From: Allolobophora icterica
Taxonomy: Eukaryota > Annelida > Clitellata > Crassiclitellata > Lumbricidae
Reading direction: 5' to 3'
Length of the DNA: 64,000 nucleotides
Assembly: GCA_963556255.1 (NCBI GenBank)
Contig: OY744608.1
Coordinates: 30,753,154 to 30,817,153 of the forward strand
Shown here piece after piece: positions 22,640 to 63,965 of the stretch. The notes below the pieces were generated by a model. The model ran no database searches. It was not told the DNA's origin and was given only the letters and a program-made list of their open reading frames with translations. The translations under genes were made by a program, and so were the position numbers. How positions within the stretch are numbered: position 1 is the stretch's first letter; the number at the start of each line of letters is the position of its first letter.

Positions 22640-23585
22640 TAACAGTCGCGTTCACATCATATCAATTACGAAACACGTTTTTGTTAGTAAATTTAAATTT
22701 TAAGAATAAAGACCCTTTTAACGTCACTTTAATTATGAAACACGTTGATTGTATAATTTTTAATTTTTGAAACCAAAAGCCTATTGTAACGTCACTTCAA
22801 TTCAGAAACGCATTATTTAGTCATTTTTAGATTTTTACAATAGGCCTATAGGCCGTTGTTACGTCACTTCAATTATCGAAAAGTGCATTGTCATTATAAG
22901 TTTAAATTTAGAGAATACAGGCCTTTGATACGTCATTTCAGCTATGCAAAAGTCTGCTGTTATTAACTTTAAAGTTAGAAAATAGAGGCTTATTGGTACG
23001 TCATTCAAATTGTTAAAACGTCTATTATTTTTATTCTCGGATTTAGAGAATAGGCCTATAGGCTTTAGTTACGTTACTTAAATTATGAAAAAGCTTCTTG
23101 TTATTAAAATTAAGTTAGAGAATATGACTAGCAATTGTTACGTAGACCAACGTCATTTCGATTATGAAACACGTCTATAATTAGTAATTTTAGATTTAGA
23201 GAATAAAGGCCTTTGTTAAGTCGCTTGAATAATGAAAAGTTTGCATTTAGAGAACAATTGAAGGCCTTTGTTACGTCACTTCAGCTATGAAAAAGTCTGC
23301 TGTTATTAACTTTAAGGTTAGAAAAATAGAGGTTTTCAAATATCAAGTATAAATTTAGAGAATAAGGATCTATTTATTGTCACGTTTTTCAATTGCGAAA
23401 TGCCATCTATTGTTTGTTATTTTAGATTTAGAGAATAAAGGCCTTTCTTACGCCACGTCAATTATGAAGTCTATTGTTATTAGGTTTAAATCTAGGGAAT
23501 ACGCCTATGCCGCTTATTGTTACGTCACTTCAATTATGATCGACACACGTCTCTTCAATAATGAAACATTTTGAGGCGTATCTTT
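22640..23585. repeat. Degenerate ~70-bp satellite, about 12 units
   Basis: Units follow the pattern TTACGTCACTTCAATTATGA, then AACACGTCTATTGTTATTA and TTTAGATTTAGAGAATA, then GGCCTTTG. The ACGTCA cores recur at about 22,719, 22,788, 22,861, 22,930, 22,998, 23,071, 23,149, 23,220 and onward, mostly 68-73 bp apart. The SINE at 23,593 directly follows the array. Confidence 0.8.
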
Positions 23586-23592
23586 CAGTAAG

Positions 23593-23860
23593 CAGGGAGA
23601 TGGATTAATGGTAACACGCTGGCACGGAGATCAGAAGGACGCGGGTTCGATACCCGCTAGTCCCATAAAGGTTGACTGAGCCTTTTCACTCCCTGCACTC
23701 CTGGGGGCGACTGTAAAATGAGCAGTAGGACTGTAGGACAGATGCAAATGGGCGCCTTGTAGACTGCCATACCATTATTCGACTCTGGTTAAACTTACTA
23801 CTCGGGGTCTATATCATGTAATCTTACTGCGTACTTGTCAGTTTGAATTTAATAAACGAA
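23593..23860 (+). mobile_element. tRNA-derived SINE with (ATT)n tail, copy b
   Basis: Best-preserved head of the family: TGGATTAATGGTAACACGC and GGGTTCGATACCC. The body has TGACTGAGCCTTTTCACTCC and CTGTAAAATGAGCAG. The end is TTACTGCGTACTTGTCAGTT then AATAAACGAAT and (ATT)n. Confidence 0.88.
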
Positions 23861-24490
<630 letters not shown>

Positions 24491-25925
24491 GAATGTCATT
24501 AAGTAAATTATATGCAACAATCATTTTTATTTTAAAACAAAATACACGAAGATGTTCTATTTCCTAATCAACAACCTGCAATTTTAACCCTAACCCTGCA
24601 AACTCTAGAGGGATCACACAACTGTCGCTACTTAAACGGTTAACACAATGACGGTGTATTTCTTTGTACAAACATGCAAAGCTAGCTATCAGTTCTCAAG
24701 CTGCAAATTGACCGCGAATACCTGCAAAATATCACTACTGTACCTTGCCTTCAAGAGCAAAGAGTCAGTAAAAAACGATAGCAGAGCAGTCCAATATAGC
24801 GTTATTACATATCGAGATGCCATGGTTGTTCCACACAAATCGATTGGTGTTAAACCTATACTTTATTTGTGGCAACATGAGTAATTTTTATTTTTACAGA
24901 AATTAACCACTTCGAATATCATGAGACCAGCAGAAGCCTCGCAAAGTAGGTCCTAATCACAGGCATCGAAACGACTTTCGATAACGTTTCTCAACCCGTA
25001 GTTTAGTAGGCCTACCGCGGGATGCACGGCATTATAGCCCGAGGTCAACAGCGAAAATACGCAGAGATTTGTTATAACTGCAGACATGTTAATTAAACAC
25101 CGAAAACAAGATAACAATAAAATCAAACGTTACTTCACTTAAAGTCAGACCTGTAGAAGGTGTCACACGATTGTTACGAGTTAAGTTTTAGTTTTTACGC
25201 TTTAGCCTTATATTTGAGTTGGCGTTACATGCCTCTGAACCCGTAGTCACGTTGGAGTCGGTAAAAGAAAAAACGAGGACATTTACGCATTATTTCCAAG
25301 TAGTGTTAAAAAGGTCGCTTGCTTAGTACAACAGGAATATGCACGAGGAGAATAATAGAAAAGAAAGTCTCCAAAAAAGGTAAGAGTGTAAAACAATTGA
25401 AGAGCGAGCGTAGACCTATACCATAGCTAGATCAAGTCTGTTCAAGAGATAATTAAGACACAAGAACAAGAGGGCAGCTTTTTTGGTCAAATGTAGACTT
25501 TTCTTAATTGCTGATAACATCAGTTCGTTGCATGTAGTTTGTCAATGTTGCTAAGGAGTTTCAGGTAATCTACATTAAAAGTTTTATTCTTGAAAAAGAA
25601 GAATCCTGTCGAAAATTTGAAAGCCGGACTTGACATTTCGAAGCACAGCAACATACGTTGTGACGTTTTCTGTACAGTATTTGTCTATTTCTTGTCGGCC
25701 ATCGGATCCCTAGCAATGGCAACTGAAAGCATAAAACAAAGCCTATTTTAGTTTTATCCCGAATAGTAGGTTATTTTACGGTAGGAAGCCAGATTTATAT
25801 AATACAGAATATATATACTTATAATATTATACAACAAAAGCATTGCAACGGTATCAAAGTTTCTACATATAAACTAAACAGCGGCTGTGGCGCAATCAGG
25901 ACCATCGAAATCCAACGACAAGAAA
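24491..25925. other. No gene recognised
   Basis: AT-rich sequence. ORFs up to 78 codons show no recognisable motif. A telomere-like CTAACCCTAACCC occurs once near 24,588, too short to mean anything. Confidence 0.35.
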
Positions 25926-25929
25926 CATT

Positions 25930-26200
25930 AATACTATTATTATTATTTCAATAAGTATTACTATTATTATTAGGCCTATTATTATCATCATCATTATCAT
26001 CATCATCATCATTACTATTAACAGTATTCTACTACAACTACTACTATTATTACTACTGCTGCTATAGGCCTACTACCACTACAATCACCACTACTTCCAC
26101 TAGGCCTACTACTACTACCACAACTACCAGTACCACTATCACTACTACTACTATTACTACTATGTACTACTACTACTTATTACTATTACGAAACGTTTTG
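25930..26200. repeat. Degenerate trinucleotide repeat
   Basis: Mixed ATT, ATC and CTA repeats with TAGGCCTA interruptions. Non-coding. Confidence 0.85.
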
Positions 26201-26204
26201 ACGC

Positions 26205-26570
26205 ACGCAGTCACAAATGCTAATTTGAGGCGCGATTAGTAACTTCATAGGTAGATGTCCAAATGCTTCAAAGTGAGTAAGAAATAGCGAGTTTTGGAAG
26301 ATGGGTAGGAGTACTCGTTGTAAGGATTGTTTAGGCAAGATAGGCCAGTCTGAAGGTCATTCTGAATTCTACACGGAGCCAGTGCAGCTGATCGAGTAGC
26401 GTTAAGGACGTTTTCTTCTAATAGAGTGTGGCAGAACCAAGCGAGCCAGAGAATTTTGGACGCATAGAAACCTATTGAGTTCGAGATCTGAATTACTTCT
26501 AGAAACAGAGTTGGAATAATCGAGGTGAGACTAGACCACAGCTATGCAGTGGTTAAATTGCTCATCCAGA
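26205..26570 (-). pseudogene. Strongly decayed CR1-like LINE fragment
   Basis: The minus strand resembles the fragment at 24,042-24,490 in order of features. Only short scraps such as SILH-LPV and NDL are visible. Confidence 0.3.
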
Positions 26571-26635
26571 GGTGGTGGGTCTCTAGATATTTGCAAATCC
26601 AAAAAACCAACTGCTAATCCTAAATTAGGCCCTAC

Positions 26636-27030
26636 AACAGGGACGTCATTTCAGCTTTTTCCAGGGGGAGGCAAAAAAGAGGTTAAAAAACTTTTCCACA
26701 CTGACGCGCGAACAATTTTTCACCTTTTTCGTGTTTCCTTTAAAATGCTTTGTATTTAGTCTACAAAACTGTAAACCAGTGCTGCAAATGATTCTCTTTT
26801 TTTCTTGTTTACCCTTTCTTTTTCCTCCTTTTCTTTTTTACATTATTTTTTATTTTTTTCCAAAAATCGGCTCCACTTGTGCCCCTAGCTAACTCTCAGA
26901 AACTCTGCTATAATGAGTACACCGATTCAGGGACGTCATTTGGGGGGGGGACGTCATGTTGTAATTCAGGGACGTCATTTGGGGAATGCCCTCCATTTCC
27001 CCCCCCCCAAATGACGTCCCTGAATTACAG
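26636..27030. mobile_element. Nested fold-back repeat with CAGGGACGTCATTTGGGG ends
   Basis: CAGGGACGTCATTT occurs at about 26,639, 26,928 and 26,969 on the plus strand and inverted at 27,011-27,024. The last two form a hairpin with 25-bp arms (TGTAATTCAGGGACGTCATT...) around a short C-rich loop. hAT-like end sequence; no clean target duplication found. Confidence 0.6.
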
Positions 27031-27281
27031 CATGCATGAAACACAACACATCACCGATAATTGAAAGTAAAAATATTAACAATTAAGATTGAAGCATAAT
27101 ATTACTTTGCATAACATTTTACAGAAGACTATATATATAGGGTCTAGGCTTTGATCGACATGTCAATGCAATAACTTACAAAGCACATAATGAACAAATA
27201 CCAAAAAATATGCAGACTACTTTCAAATTGTAGTTTTCTATGATGCTAGTGAATATTGAACCGCACTGTGAGGCTGACGGG

Positions 27282-27548
27282 TCAGCCCGAATTTCCGAAA
27301 CCCGAATCCCCGAAAACGCTGAAAATACAGAAAAGTCCGATTTCCCGAAAATAGTTTTATAGAAAGCGGCCGAACTCCCGAAAACTATTCAAAGTTAAAT
27401 TGTAAACTCTTATACGTGACATAGATCGAGCGTGGCCTTGCATTCGTCCGACTTCTACTTTCAGTTACATTTTCATCACTAATCGATTCGGGGATCCGGT
27501 CGAAATTCGTTTCGGGGATTCGGGTTTCGGGGATTCAGGCCGCACCCA
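27282..27548. mobile_element. MITE with GAATCCCCGAAA inverted repeats, copy 2
   Basis: Same family as 13,435-13,687: left end CCCGAAACCCGAATCCCCG, right end CGGGGATTCGGGTTTCGGGG, shared interior. No clear target-site duplication seen. Confidence 0.75.
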
Positions 27549-27572
27549 GGGTGACGAATGCTAATCTGATCT

Positions 27573-27730
27573 TAGGTGGTGGATCTCCCTATTGAGGTGA
27601 TGGGTCTCACTGTTGAGGTGGTGGGTCTCCCTTTTTAGGTGCCGGATCTCATAATTTGGGTGGTGGGTCTCACAATTCAGGTGGCGGATCTCAAATCAGA
27701 GGTGCCGGATCTCAGATCCGGCGGGATCCG
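27573..27730. repeat. ~22-bp tandem repeat
   Basis: About seven degenerate units of AGGTGGTGGGTCTCACAATT. Non-coding. Confidence 0.7.
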
Positions 27731-28039
27731 GCTGAATTTAACCACTGCAGCTATGGGTTGTGACATGTCTATCGTAAAAGCAGATTTGATTTGACGTGTT
27801 GACCGGATACGATAGAAAACGATTTTCAAAGGTTTTTATGTGCGGTCGAAATTTAAATTAGGCCTTCTGACAGCGGAGCACCAAGGTCAACGCTGGAATG
27901 AGAAGGAAGAGAACGCGCAGGCATTGGCGTGAGCCAAACATGATTGCATCATTGGTTTCTGGGTTTATGGCCAAACAATGGAATCAGAACCATGCAGTAC
28001 TTTGAAAGAGTCACTCATCAAGTTTTACTTTGCCGGACT

Positions 28040-28330
28040 GATCAGTTGGTGAAAGGGCAATTATAAGCCGAGTATCGTCGGCATATTTCTGTATCTAGAC
28101 GCCAAAGTGTTTGTCTGTGTGGCTGATTGGTGACGTGAGGCTTGTAAATTAAATAGGGAATTGAAAGCAGATCCCTGTGGGACACCAGCAATGCGGAGAG
28201 AAGGATCAGACCGAGCAGTACCAGGGCCAACTTCTGAGACAGAGTGCGGAAGTAATAAACTAGCCCTAAGCCAGTTTAAGACTGCCCCAGAGACACAGAA
28301 GCTTTGGTAAGTGGGGTGATATTCCACGGA
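28040..28330 (-). pseudogene. CR1-like RT fragment (GVPQGS)
   Basis: On the minus strand VSGAVLNWLRASLLL and RIAGVPQGSAF lie in one frame. The following part, ending TEICRRYSAYNC, is shifted, replacing the expected YADD region. Confidence 0.65.
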
Positions 28331-28561
28331 CCGTCAATTGTCGAAGTTCTAATCGGACTCATTGCTGCGTCAATGCCCCCGCCTCTGTCTACAGCAGCAT
28401 GTCAACAACGCCAAGCCATTGCTGGAAATTCCATAGGATCTTAAATACTTCATTCCTTCTGAAAAGTATAACTCGTGTTAGTAAGCATCTCGTCTTGTCT
28501 TTCGTCATTTCAAACGGAATAAGAATTTACGTATTAACTTTTAAAAGTATGAATATTATTA

Positions 28562-57995
<29,434 letters not shown>

Positions 57996-58204
57996 CTGCA
58001 ATCAGAAACAATCAGAAAATAAATTGCAGATGATTCTATAAACACGCGTCGCACTAAATTTATATGAGAACTCGTGTAAAAATATACTGCAGGTTCACAT
58101 AAACCGACGCAGAGCCCTGTTTGGGTAATTTATTTTCCACATGATGTCAAACAGAAAACAGATTCAGCATGGCATTGTGTCAATGTCTGAGTTTCTCCGT
58201 GTGT

Positions 58205-58320
58205 CGGCTACCACGTGTGTGTTTGTGTGTCTATATGTCTGCGTGTCTGTCTGTCTGTGTGTCTGTATGTCTGTCTGTGTGTGTGTCTGTGTGTGTGTCT
58301 GTCTGTCTATTTGCGCATGT
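58205..58320. repeat. (TG)n/(TCTG)n tract
   Basis: Degenerate TG and TCTG repeat just upstream of e1 on the gene strand. Cys/Val-rich ORFs are artefacts. Confidence 0.9.
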
Positions 58321-58965
58321 GAGGTATCTTCATGCTCATCGTTTACGATCACGCACAGTGGAGCTGCTGGACTGTTATACATTAGAGTGATACAATGAAA
58401 ATCCCATAAACGTCTCTGTCCGCACCACAGAATGAGTTTTATAGCGCTCTGATCTGACGATAAACTCCGTAAACACAAGTAGTCTAAGTAATCCATAATT
58501 TGTTGTGAAACTGAGGTCATCTCTTGGGATGCCTCAGCGCGTAGATATATTTACGGGCGCTTTTTATTACTGGTTTACTGGTACATAAATTGTGCATTAT
58601 GAGCACATAGCATTTCACGGAATGACATTACATCATGATACCAGCACACGTTGCGTAACGCTCCACCACGCTGCAATGCGTTACTCATGACGTCAAAACA
58701 TGCTTATTACATGTAACGTACGTTACTCTTGAGCTTTCTTATTATAAACTAAAGCAGTACAGGATGTCATCTGAAGATCTTCTTTCAACGGGTTTTTCTA
58801 ACATAGCTCGTCTCTCTGTCTAGGAAGACTTATTGTGTGAATATTGGTCTTGCTTTAGCCTTAGTCTAGTTTCACCATCGATTGAAGACTCGTATATTAA
58901 ACACTGGCGCCATATAAATCAATTTTCACAATTATTATATAGCTCAATTACAGTTGCGTTATAAC

Positions 58966-59909
58966 CAGTGCCTTATTTATACTTGGTGGGGCCCTATGAA
59001 GCTGTATAAAGCTTGGAGGCCTTTGTTAAAAATCACACCAGAAGATCTAAAAAATTGGAAAATATATAAGCCTTTAAATTATTTGATAACAAGGCATTTA
59101 AAGTGAAAAATCAAATTATTTTCAACTGCTGCATTTACATGTACTCAGGCGAGATGAAATTTGCTACACAAGCCGCGTGAAACGTTTCTACATTATACAT
59201 GTTAACAGTATTTGTAAGGCATCATATATGTTCATTCGTGATATTCGCAGAATTAGACGTTATGTGCCCATGTCTGCAAGGTTATCTCTGGCAAATGCAT
59301 TGGTTTCCAGTCGCTTAGATTACTGTAATTCGCTTCTCACTGGTATCAATAAGGCAAACATCCTGAAGCTGCAGAGAGTGCAGAACTCTTTGGCTAGAGC
59401 CATAACTAATACATCAAAATATCAATATATTACCCCTGTTGTGTGAATCTTAAATCCTTGCATTGGCTTCCTGTTCAGCAGAGAATCATTTTCAAATTGG
59501 GGCTCATCGCTTATAAAACTTTGAATTCTGGCCAGCCACAATGCATAAAATCAGTTCTTACTCCTCAGACTTATCATTATTCAACAAGGTCATCTGATTA
59601 TCTTTGTCTGGTTATACCTAAATCTAGAACTGTTCTTGGTGAACGAGCTTTTTCGGTTGCTGGACCTACTTTTTGGAACTCTCTTCCTGTGTCTGTCCGC
59701 TCTGCTCAGTCGCTTTTGTCATTTCGTTCTCAACTTAAAACTTACCTCTTTCAAATTGCTTATCCACCATAGGCTGCCTCTGTGTCTTACGGACTGACCT
59801 TCCGGATTTTGACCTGATTACGGCTTGGTTTTGGTGTGCCATCGGTTGATGCCTTGTGCATTAGACACCGGCGCAATAGAAGTTACTAATTAATAATATA
59901 TATATATAT

Positions 59910-59955
<46 letters not shown>

Positions 59956-60070
59956 TACACATACATAATTTTAAAAGGCCCCCAAATTCTTAATTTATTT
60001 AGGCCCCTCCGGATTATGAGGCCCTAAGCTGTAGTTTTTTTTAGCTTATGCCTATAACTCCGCGGCACTG
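58966..60070. mobile_element. Possible hAT-like element containing a LINE fragment
   Basis: The ends are CAGTGCCTTATTTATAC and GCGGCACTG. Flanks GTTATAAC (58,958-58,965) and GTTATAGT (60,071-60,078) agree in 6 of 8 bases. Subterminal GGGGCCCTATGAAGC and AGGCCCCTCCGGATTATGAG are loosely inverted. The terminal repeat itself is short. Confidence 0.4.
59177..59895 (+). pseudogene. CR1-like LINE RT C-terminal half
   Basis: MFIRDIRRIRRYVPMSARLS, then SSRLDYCNSLLTGI, LQRVQNSLARAITNTSKYQ, LHWLPVQQRIIFKLG, and after a frame change RAFSVAGPTFWNSLPVSVR. It ends in GGCGCAATAGAAGTTACTAA and (TA)n. A stop and shift near 59,446 break the frame. Confidence 0.88.
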
Positions 60071-60701
60071 GTTATAGTCAACATTACGAAACTTTGTATT
60101 ACAAAAGCATTGTAATGCTTAAATTGCATTGCATTCAGACTGTTTATTACAGAATATTAGTTTACCAACATTGTTCACGAAAATGAACATAGGTGTCCTA
60201 TTGGCAGGAATGTGCTTAGTTAATAAACTTATGCAGCCCTAGACACATCTGTTTTCATAGTTATCTATCTTGTAGAATTAACAAGAATGCGTTTATACCA
60301 GTTACATGCTTACAGTTAAAAAAGCTCCTCTAATTTCTGGTACACTATATGAACAAGCACTTGTTTATAACACAGACCTACAGCAATGTATATCTACGTG
60401 AAAAGCTTCAGCGATGAACCGTGAACATCTGGCTCCCATATTCGCTGTTTGTTTTTTAAATAGAAACCTGCGGATGCATACTGCCTGATCTATTCATGTT
60501 TATCGATTCAGTTGCTGCTTGAGCACTCCCGCCATAAATACATTCACATTTACAGACAACATCCTTCATGATGCCTGTATACATGAATAGGTTATACATA
60601 ACAGCCTGGTAACTTCAGCAGCGGTGTTCGTCTTGCTAAAGGACCACCTAATATCTCGCAAGTTAAAAGGTTTCCGGTTAATTGGAATTGTATTGGTAGA
60701 G

Positions 60702-60703
60702 GA

Positions 60704-60788
<85 letters not shown>

Positions 60789-60918
60789 TTAATAATAATA
60801 TTAATAATAATAATAATAACGGGACATTCCCAGAGCCTCCGGACGACGAGGTTTGATTTTCAGGATGTTACATTAATTAATATTGAAGTCCCTGAGGGAT
60901 CCTGTATACCTCGGGGCA
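60702..60918. repeat. (AAT)n array plus core shared with 14.8 kb
   Basis: (AAT)n at 60,702-60,818, then a core ending GTCCCTGAGGGATCCTGTAT and ACCTCGGGGCAAAA. It is an inverse-orientation relative of the core at about 14,834-14,921. Confidence 0.85.
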
Positions 60919-60933
60919 AAAAAAATAATAATT

Positions 60934-61360
60934 AGGGCTGTACCGAATATTCGCTTCGTATTCGCTTCGGGGCCGAATAGTGGGCCAAATAGCTATTCGG
61001 TATTCGGCCGAATAGTAGCGGTCGGACCGAAAACGAATAGTGGTCACGCGACATCTGTTTCTGCATATGCGGCTGCTATAGAGAGTGGAGTGAACGTTAA
61101 GTGACAATTTCTAAGTTTAGTTAAATCAGTTCCTAGTTTACACAGAATGGCAGAAGGATGCAAAAATTACATGTAGTTAACTGTTTACTTTTAGTTTATG
61201 TATTAAATTTACTGAACTAAAACTTTTGCTTACATTTGAAATGTTGACTGTTGTCGGTAGACCTATTTTGTACACTATTCGTATTCGTATTCGGCCGAAT
61301 AGTTGGTCCAACTATTCGTATTCGGCCGAATAGTGATAATCACCTATTCGGTACAACCCT
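60934..61360. mobile_element. MITE with AGGGCTGTACCGAATA ends
   Basis: The ends are AGGGCTGTACCGAATA and CTATTCGGTACAACCCT (inverted). The interior holds repeated TATTCGGCCGAATAG palindromes. It sits inside AAT repeats, so any target duplication cannot be read with certainty. Non-coding. Confidence 0.75.
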
Positions 61361-61439
61361 AATAATAATAATTATTATTATTATGGCGCCGTTACACACC
61401 CTTGCCGTTACAATGGCGCCTACGCAAAGCTATTGAGGC

Positions 61440-61955
61440 ACTCTTCTTTCCTCTTCCCTTCACGCTTTCAGACATGTGCACCTTCTAGCTTCTATTTTTT
61501 AGGATACAGTAGGCCTATTTGAATAATTATTTCTATGCAGCCAATAATAAAACTCATTTAAACTATTTTTCATGAGTTTAAGTAAGCCTTCCACATATCC
61601 AATTACGAATGCATATTGAGGGCACTCACTCATGGTCTGTTGCAAATAACTTTATCGTTAATACCTCCAACTCCAAGTTTTGATATATGACACATCTCAA
61701 CGATAAAAATTATATGAAAATATTAGCTCCTAGCTTGTAAATTTCTAAGCAAATTCCTGTATTACTATACGTGTGTACACAAACATTTGTTGACAAATGC
61801 ACGGTTGCTATAGGAAACATGTGCAAACAAACAAACATTCATGCATACACAGGCCTTCATTTATAAATATAGGCCTATTCATTACATATATGCATGCATG
61901 CATACATGTTACTATATTAGGCCTGGATTTTTAATTTTTTAACAGTTCTCTGTTT
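61440..61955. other. No gene recognised
   Basis: AT-rich sequence with no motif or repeat boundary that I can define. Confidence 0.35.
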
Positions 61956-61959
61956 AGCT

Positions 61960-62510
61960 TTCAATCAATCAATCAATCAATTTTCGTTTATTATTAACAC
62001 AAGCTGTCAGAACGCAACTTGAATACAATAAAATGGTTGCTGCACGAGTTATAAAGGATTAGATGAGTTGTATAAAGGTAGTTGATGTAAGTAATCAATA
62101 TATATTTTTATATAAAACTCTAGGTATAAAGTTAGAGTCATCCTTGCCAGGGAGTGAAAAGTCATGAGGACGAGGTCGGAGGACATGGCCACTAGGTCGG
62201 CTAGGGGGAATAGATGGCGTAATACATGTCTTTCATTAGTAAGAATTATCCGAAAAAGGCGAGCGTCAGCCTCAGAAGCCATTTCTGCAGCGGTAGGAGA
62301 CGAAGGATGTAAAAGGCCGCGACGCTTCATTCTTCCGATGAGCTGGTCGATCCTGTCGCGTTCAGCTGCTCTGGTATATCCCCACCAGGCCGGCGAGGCA
62401 TACCTAAGGTTAGCAATGGTAGTGGCTTTGGCAACAACTTGAGTAGCAGACACCGAGAGACCATGTGATCGGAGCACATTCAGTGCATACATAGAGGAAG
62501 ATTTCAGTCA
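61960..62510 (-). pseudogene. LINE 3' fragment with (ATCA)n tail
   Basis: On the minus strand MYALNVLRSHGLSVSATQVV, then IANLRYASPAWWGYTRAAER and DRIDQLIGRMKRRGLLHPSS, the C-terminal RT region with the YASPAWWG motif. The 3' end is ACGAAAATTGATTGATTGAT. Same family as 11,806-12,250. Confidence 0.85.
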
Positions 62511-62559
62511 ATACACTTCGATGCCAACTGTCTTAAACGGTGGGACACGTTCCTGTTTA

Positions 62560-63125
62560 CATTGGGGCCTGTATACAGCTCCACTCGGGTCACTAAAACT
62601 CCTCTAGAGTCTAGACTACCAAATGTGTGCTGCTGACGATGCCCAGCTATTTTTTTCATTCGCTATTCATTCGACAATGCCCAGCTATTTCTTTCTTCGT
62701 CAAATTCAGCTCTCCAAATAGTTGCTCTTGATTTTGTGATGTTCAGCCTTTGATGGCCAGTAACAAGCTTTAGATCCTTCCAAGACTCAATTCTTCATCT
62801 TAGGCACAAATAAAAAAAAACTCCGCAAATTGAGTTAGGTGGATTCAGTGTTGATCGTTCCAAAATGTACCAAACTGGATGCTCATCGAAGAAAGAATTC
62901 AGTTTAACATCTGTCTTATAGTTCACAAAACATTGCACTCAAACGAGCCGATCTATCTCCGCTCCTTGTTCATCATCCTCATGCCAACAGCTATCGCGAC
63001 CGATCAAAGGATACTTTGACTCTTGCTGTGCCATGCACGGAAACATTGTTGGGCTCTTGGGCGTTCCCTCTGGCAGTGAAGCTTTCACTGCCCCATTTTC
63101 TTGCGTTCTATCAGTTCTCTGATGC
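62560..63125 (+). pseudogene. Decayed CR1-like RT fragment
   Basis: Scraps in several frames: DDAQLFFS, KRADLSPLLVHHPHANSYRD and LLGSWAFPLAVKLSLPHFL, following the ADD ... P.T....G..AF..A.P..WN.LP order. Many stops. Confidence 0.5.
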
Positions 63126-63133
63126 CATTCATA

Positions 63134-63405
63134 GGGAGGGGGATGGATGAATGGTAACACTCTTGCTCGAAGAACATAAGACGCGGTTCGATACCCATAA
63201 GCTCCCTGTAGGTCGACTCAGCCTTCCACTCCCTAGGGGGCAGCTGTAAAATGAGCGGACGATTAACAGGTTGCCAAGACGTGTGTTCTATAAGGTCTTG
63301 ATATTTGTACCGTCATGTTTCAATGCTACTTAGGCCTACTGCGGTTTGTCAGTGAGCTTATCAATAAACACGAATGCATGTAGGCCCTATTATTTAATTA
63401 TTATA
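63134..63405 (+). mobile_element. tRNA-derived SINE, copy d
   Basis: GGATGAATGGTAACACTC and GCGGTTCGATACCC form the head. CGACTCAGCCTTCCACTCCC and CTGTAAAATGAGCGG form the body. TACTGCGGTTTGTCAGTG and CAATAAACACGAAT form the tail. Confidence 0.85.
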
Positions 63406-63669
63406 TTCAGAACTAAATACAAAACCCTCGTAATTATGCTTCTGCTTGCTTATCCTCTGTAGCCTGACTTCTGGTTGCTTTGACTTATCGAATTTAGACT
63501 TGACTTCTTCGATGGACTTTAACTATGATTTCGTTTGAAGCGACATCCATTATTATAACGGCGCTATAGAAGTCATTAGATTAGATTCCTTGAAAATCCT
63601 GTTAAATAAAACGTCGTTACACACCTTTCCGGCGAAATTATCAACGGCATTATTTACCTAACGAGGGTA

Positions 63670-63670
63670 A

Positions 63671-63743
<73 letters not shown>
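63670..63743. repeat. (TA)n/(GTATA)n tract
   Basis: TA repeats with two GTATA interruptions. Confidence 0.95.
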
Positions 63744-63745
<2 letters not shown>

Positions 63746-63759
63746 CCATCTAGACTCAA

Positions 63760-63965
63760 TGGTTCGGCAAAAAGAACCTTTCGGTGATTTGGCCAAGTTT
63801 GACTGTGCCAAGCTTCTGAAATGCTCTTGCTCAAGATATATCCTCCGCGCGAAGGTTTCGTTATCTTTCTCAAATCGACTAAAGACCTACCTGTTTCATT
63901 CTTACGCTCTTTCCTGTTTCACACTTTAGAATCAACCAGATTTGGAATGGTGCGCCATCAATTGA
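63760..63965 (+). pseudogene. Decayed LINE 3' fragment
   Basis: FSNRLKTYLFHSYALSCFTL matches the LKTYLF end of CR1-like RTs, followed by TGGTGCGCCATCAATTGATG, a LINE-like 3' end. Confidence 0.55.

Noticed and set aside
23593..23660. A genuine tRNA gene
   Set aside because: A and B boxes are present, but the acceptor stem does not pair and the tRNA-like head continues into a SINE body found at four places.
24585..24600. Telomere-like CTAACCCTAACCC
   Set aside because: Only about two units, not an array.
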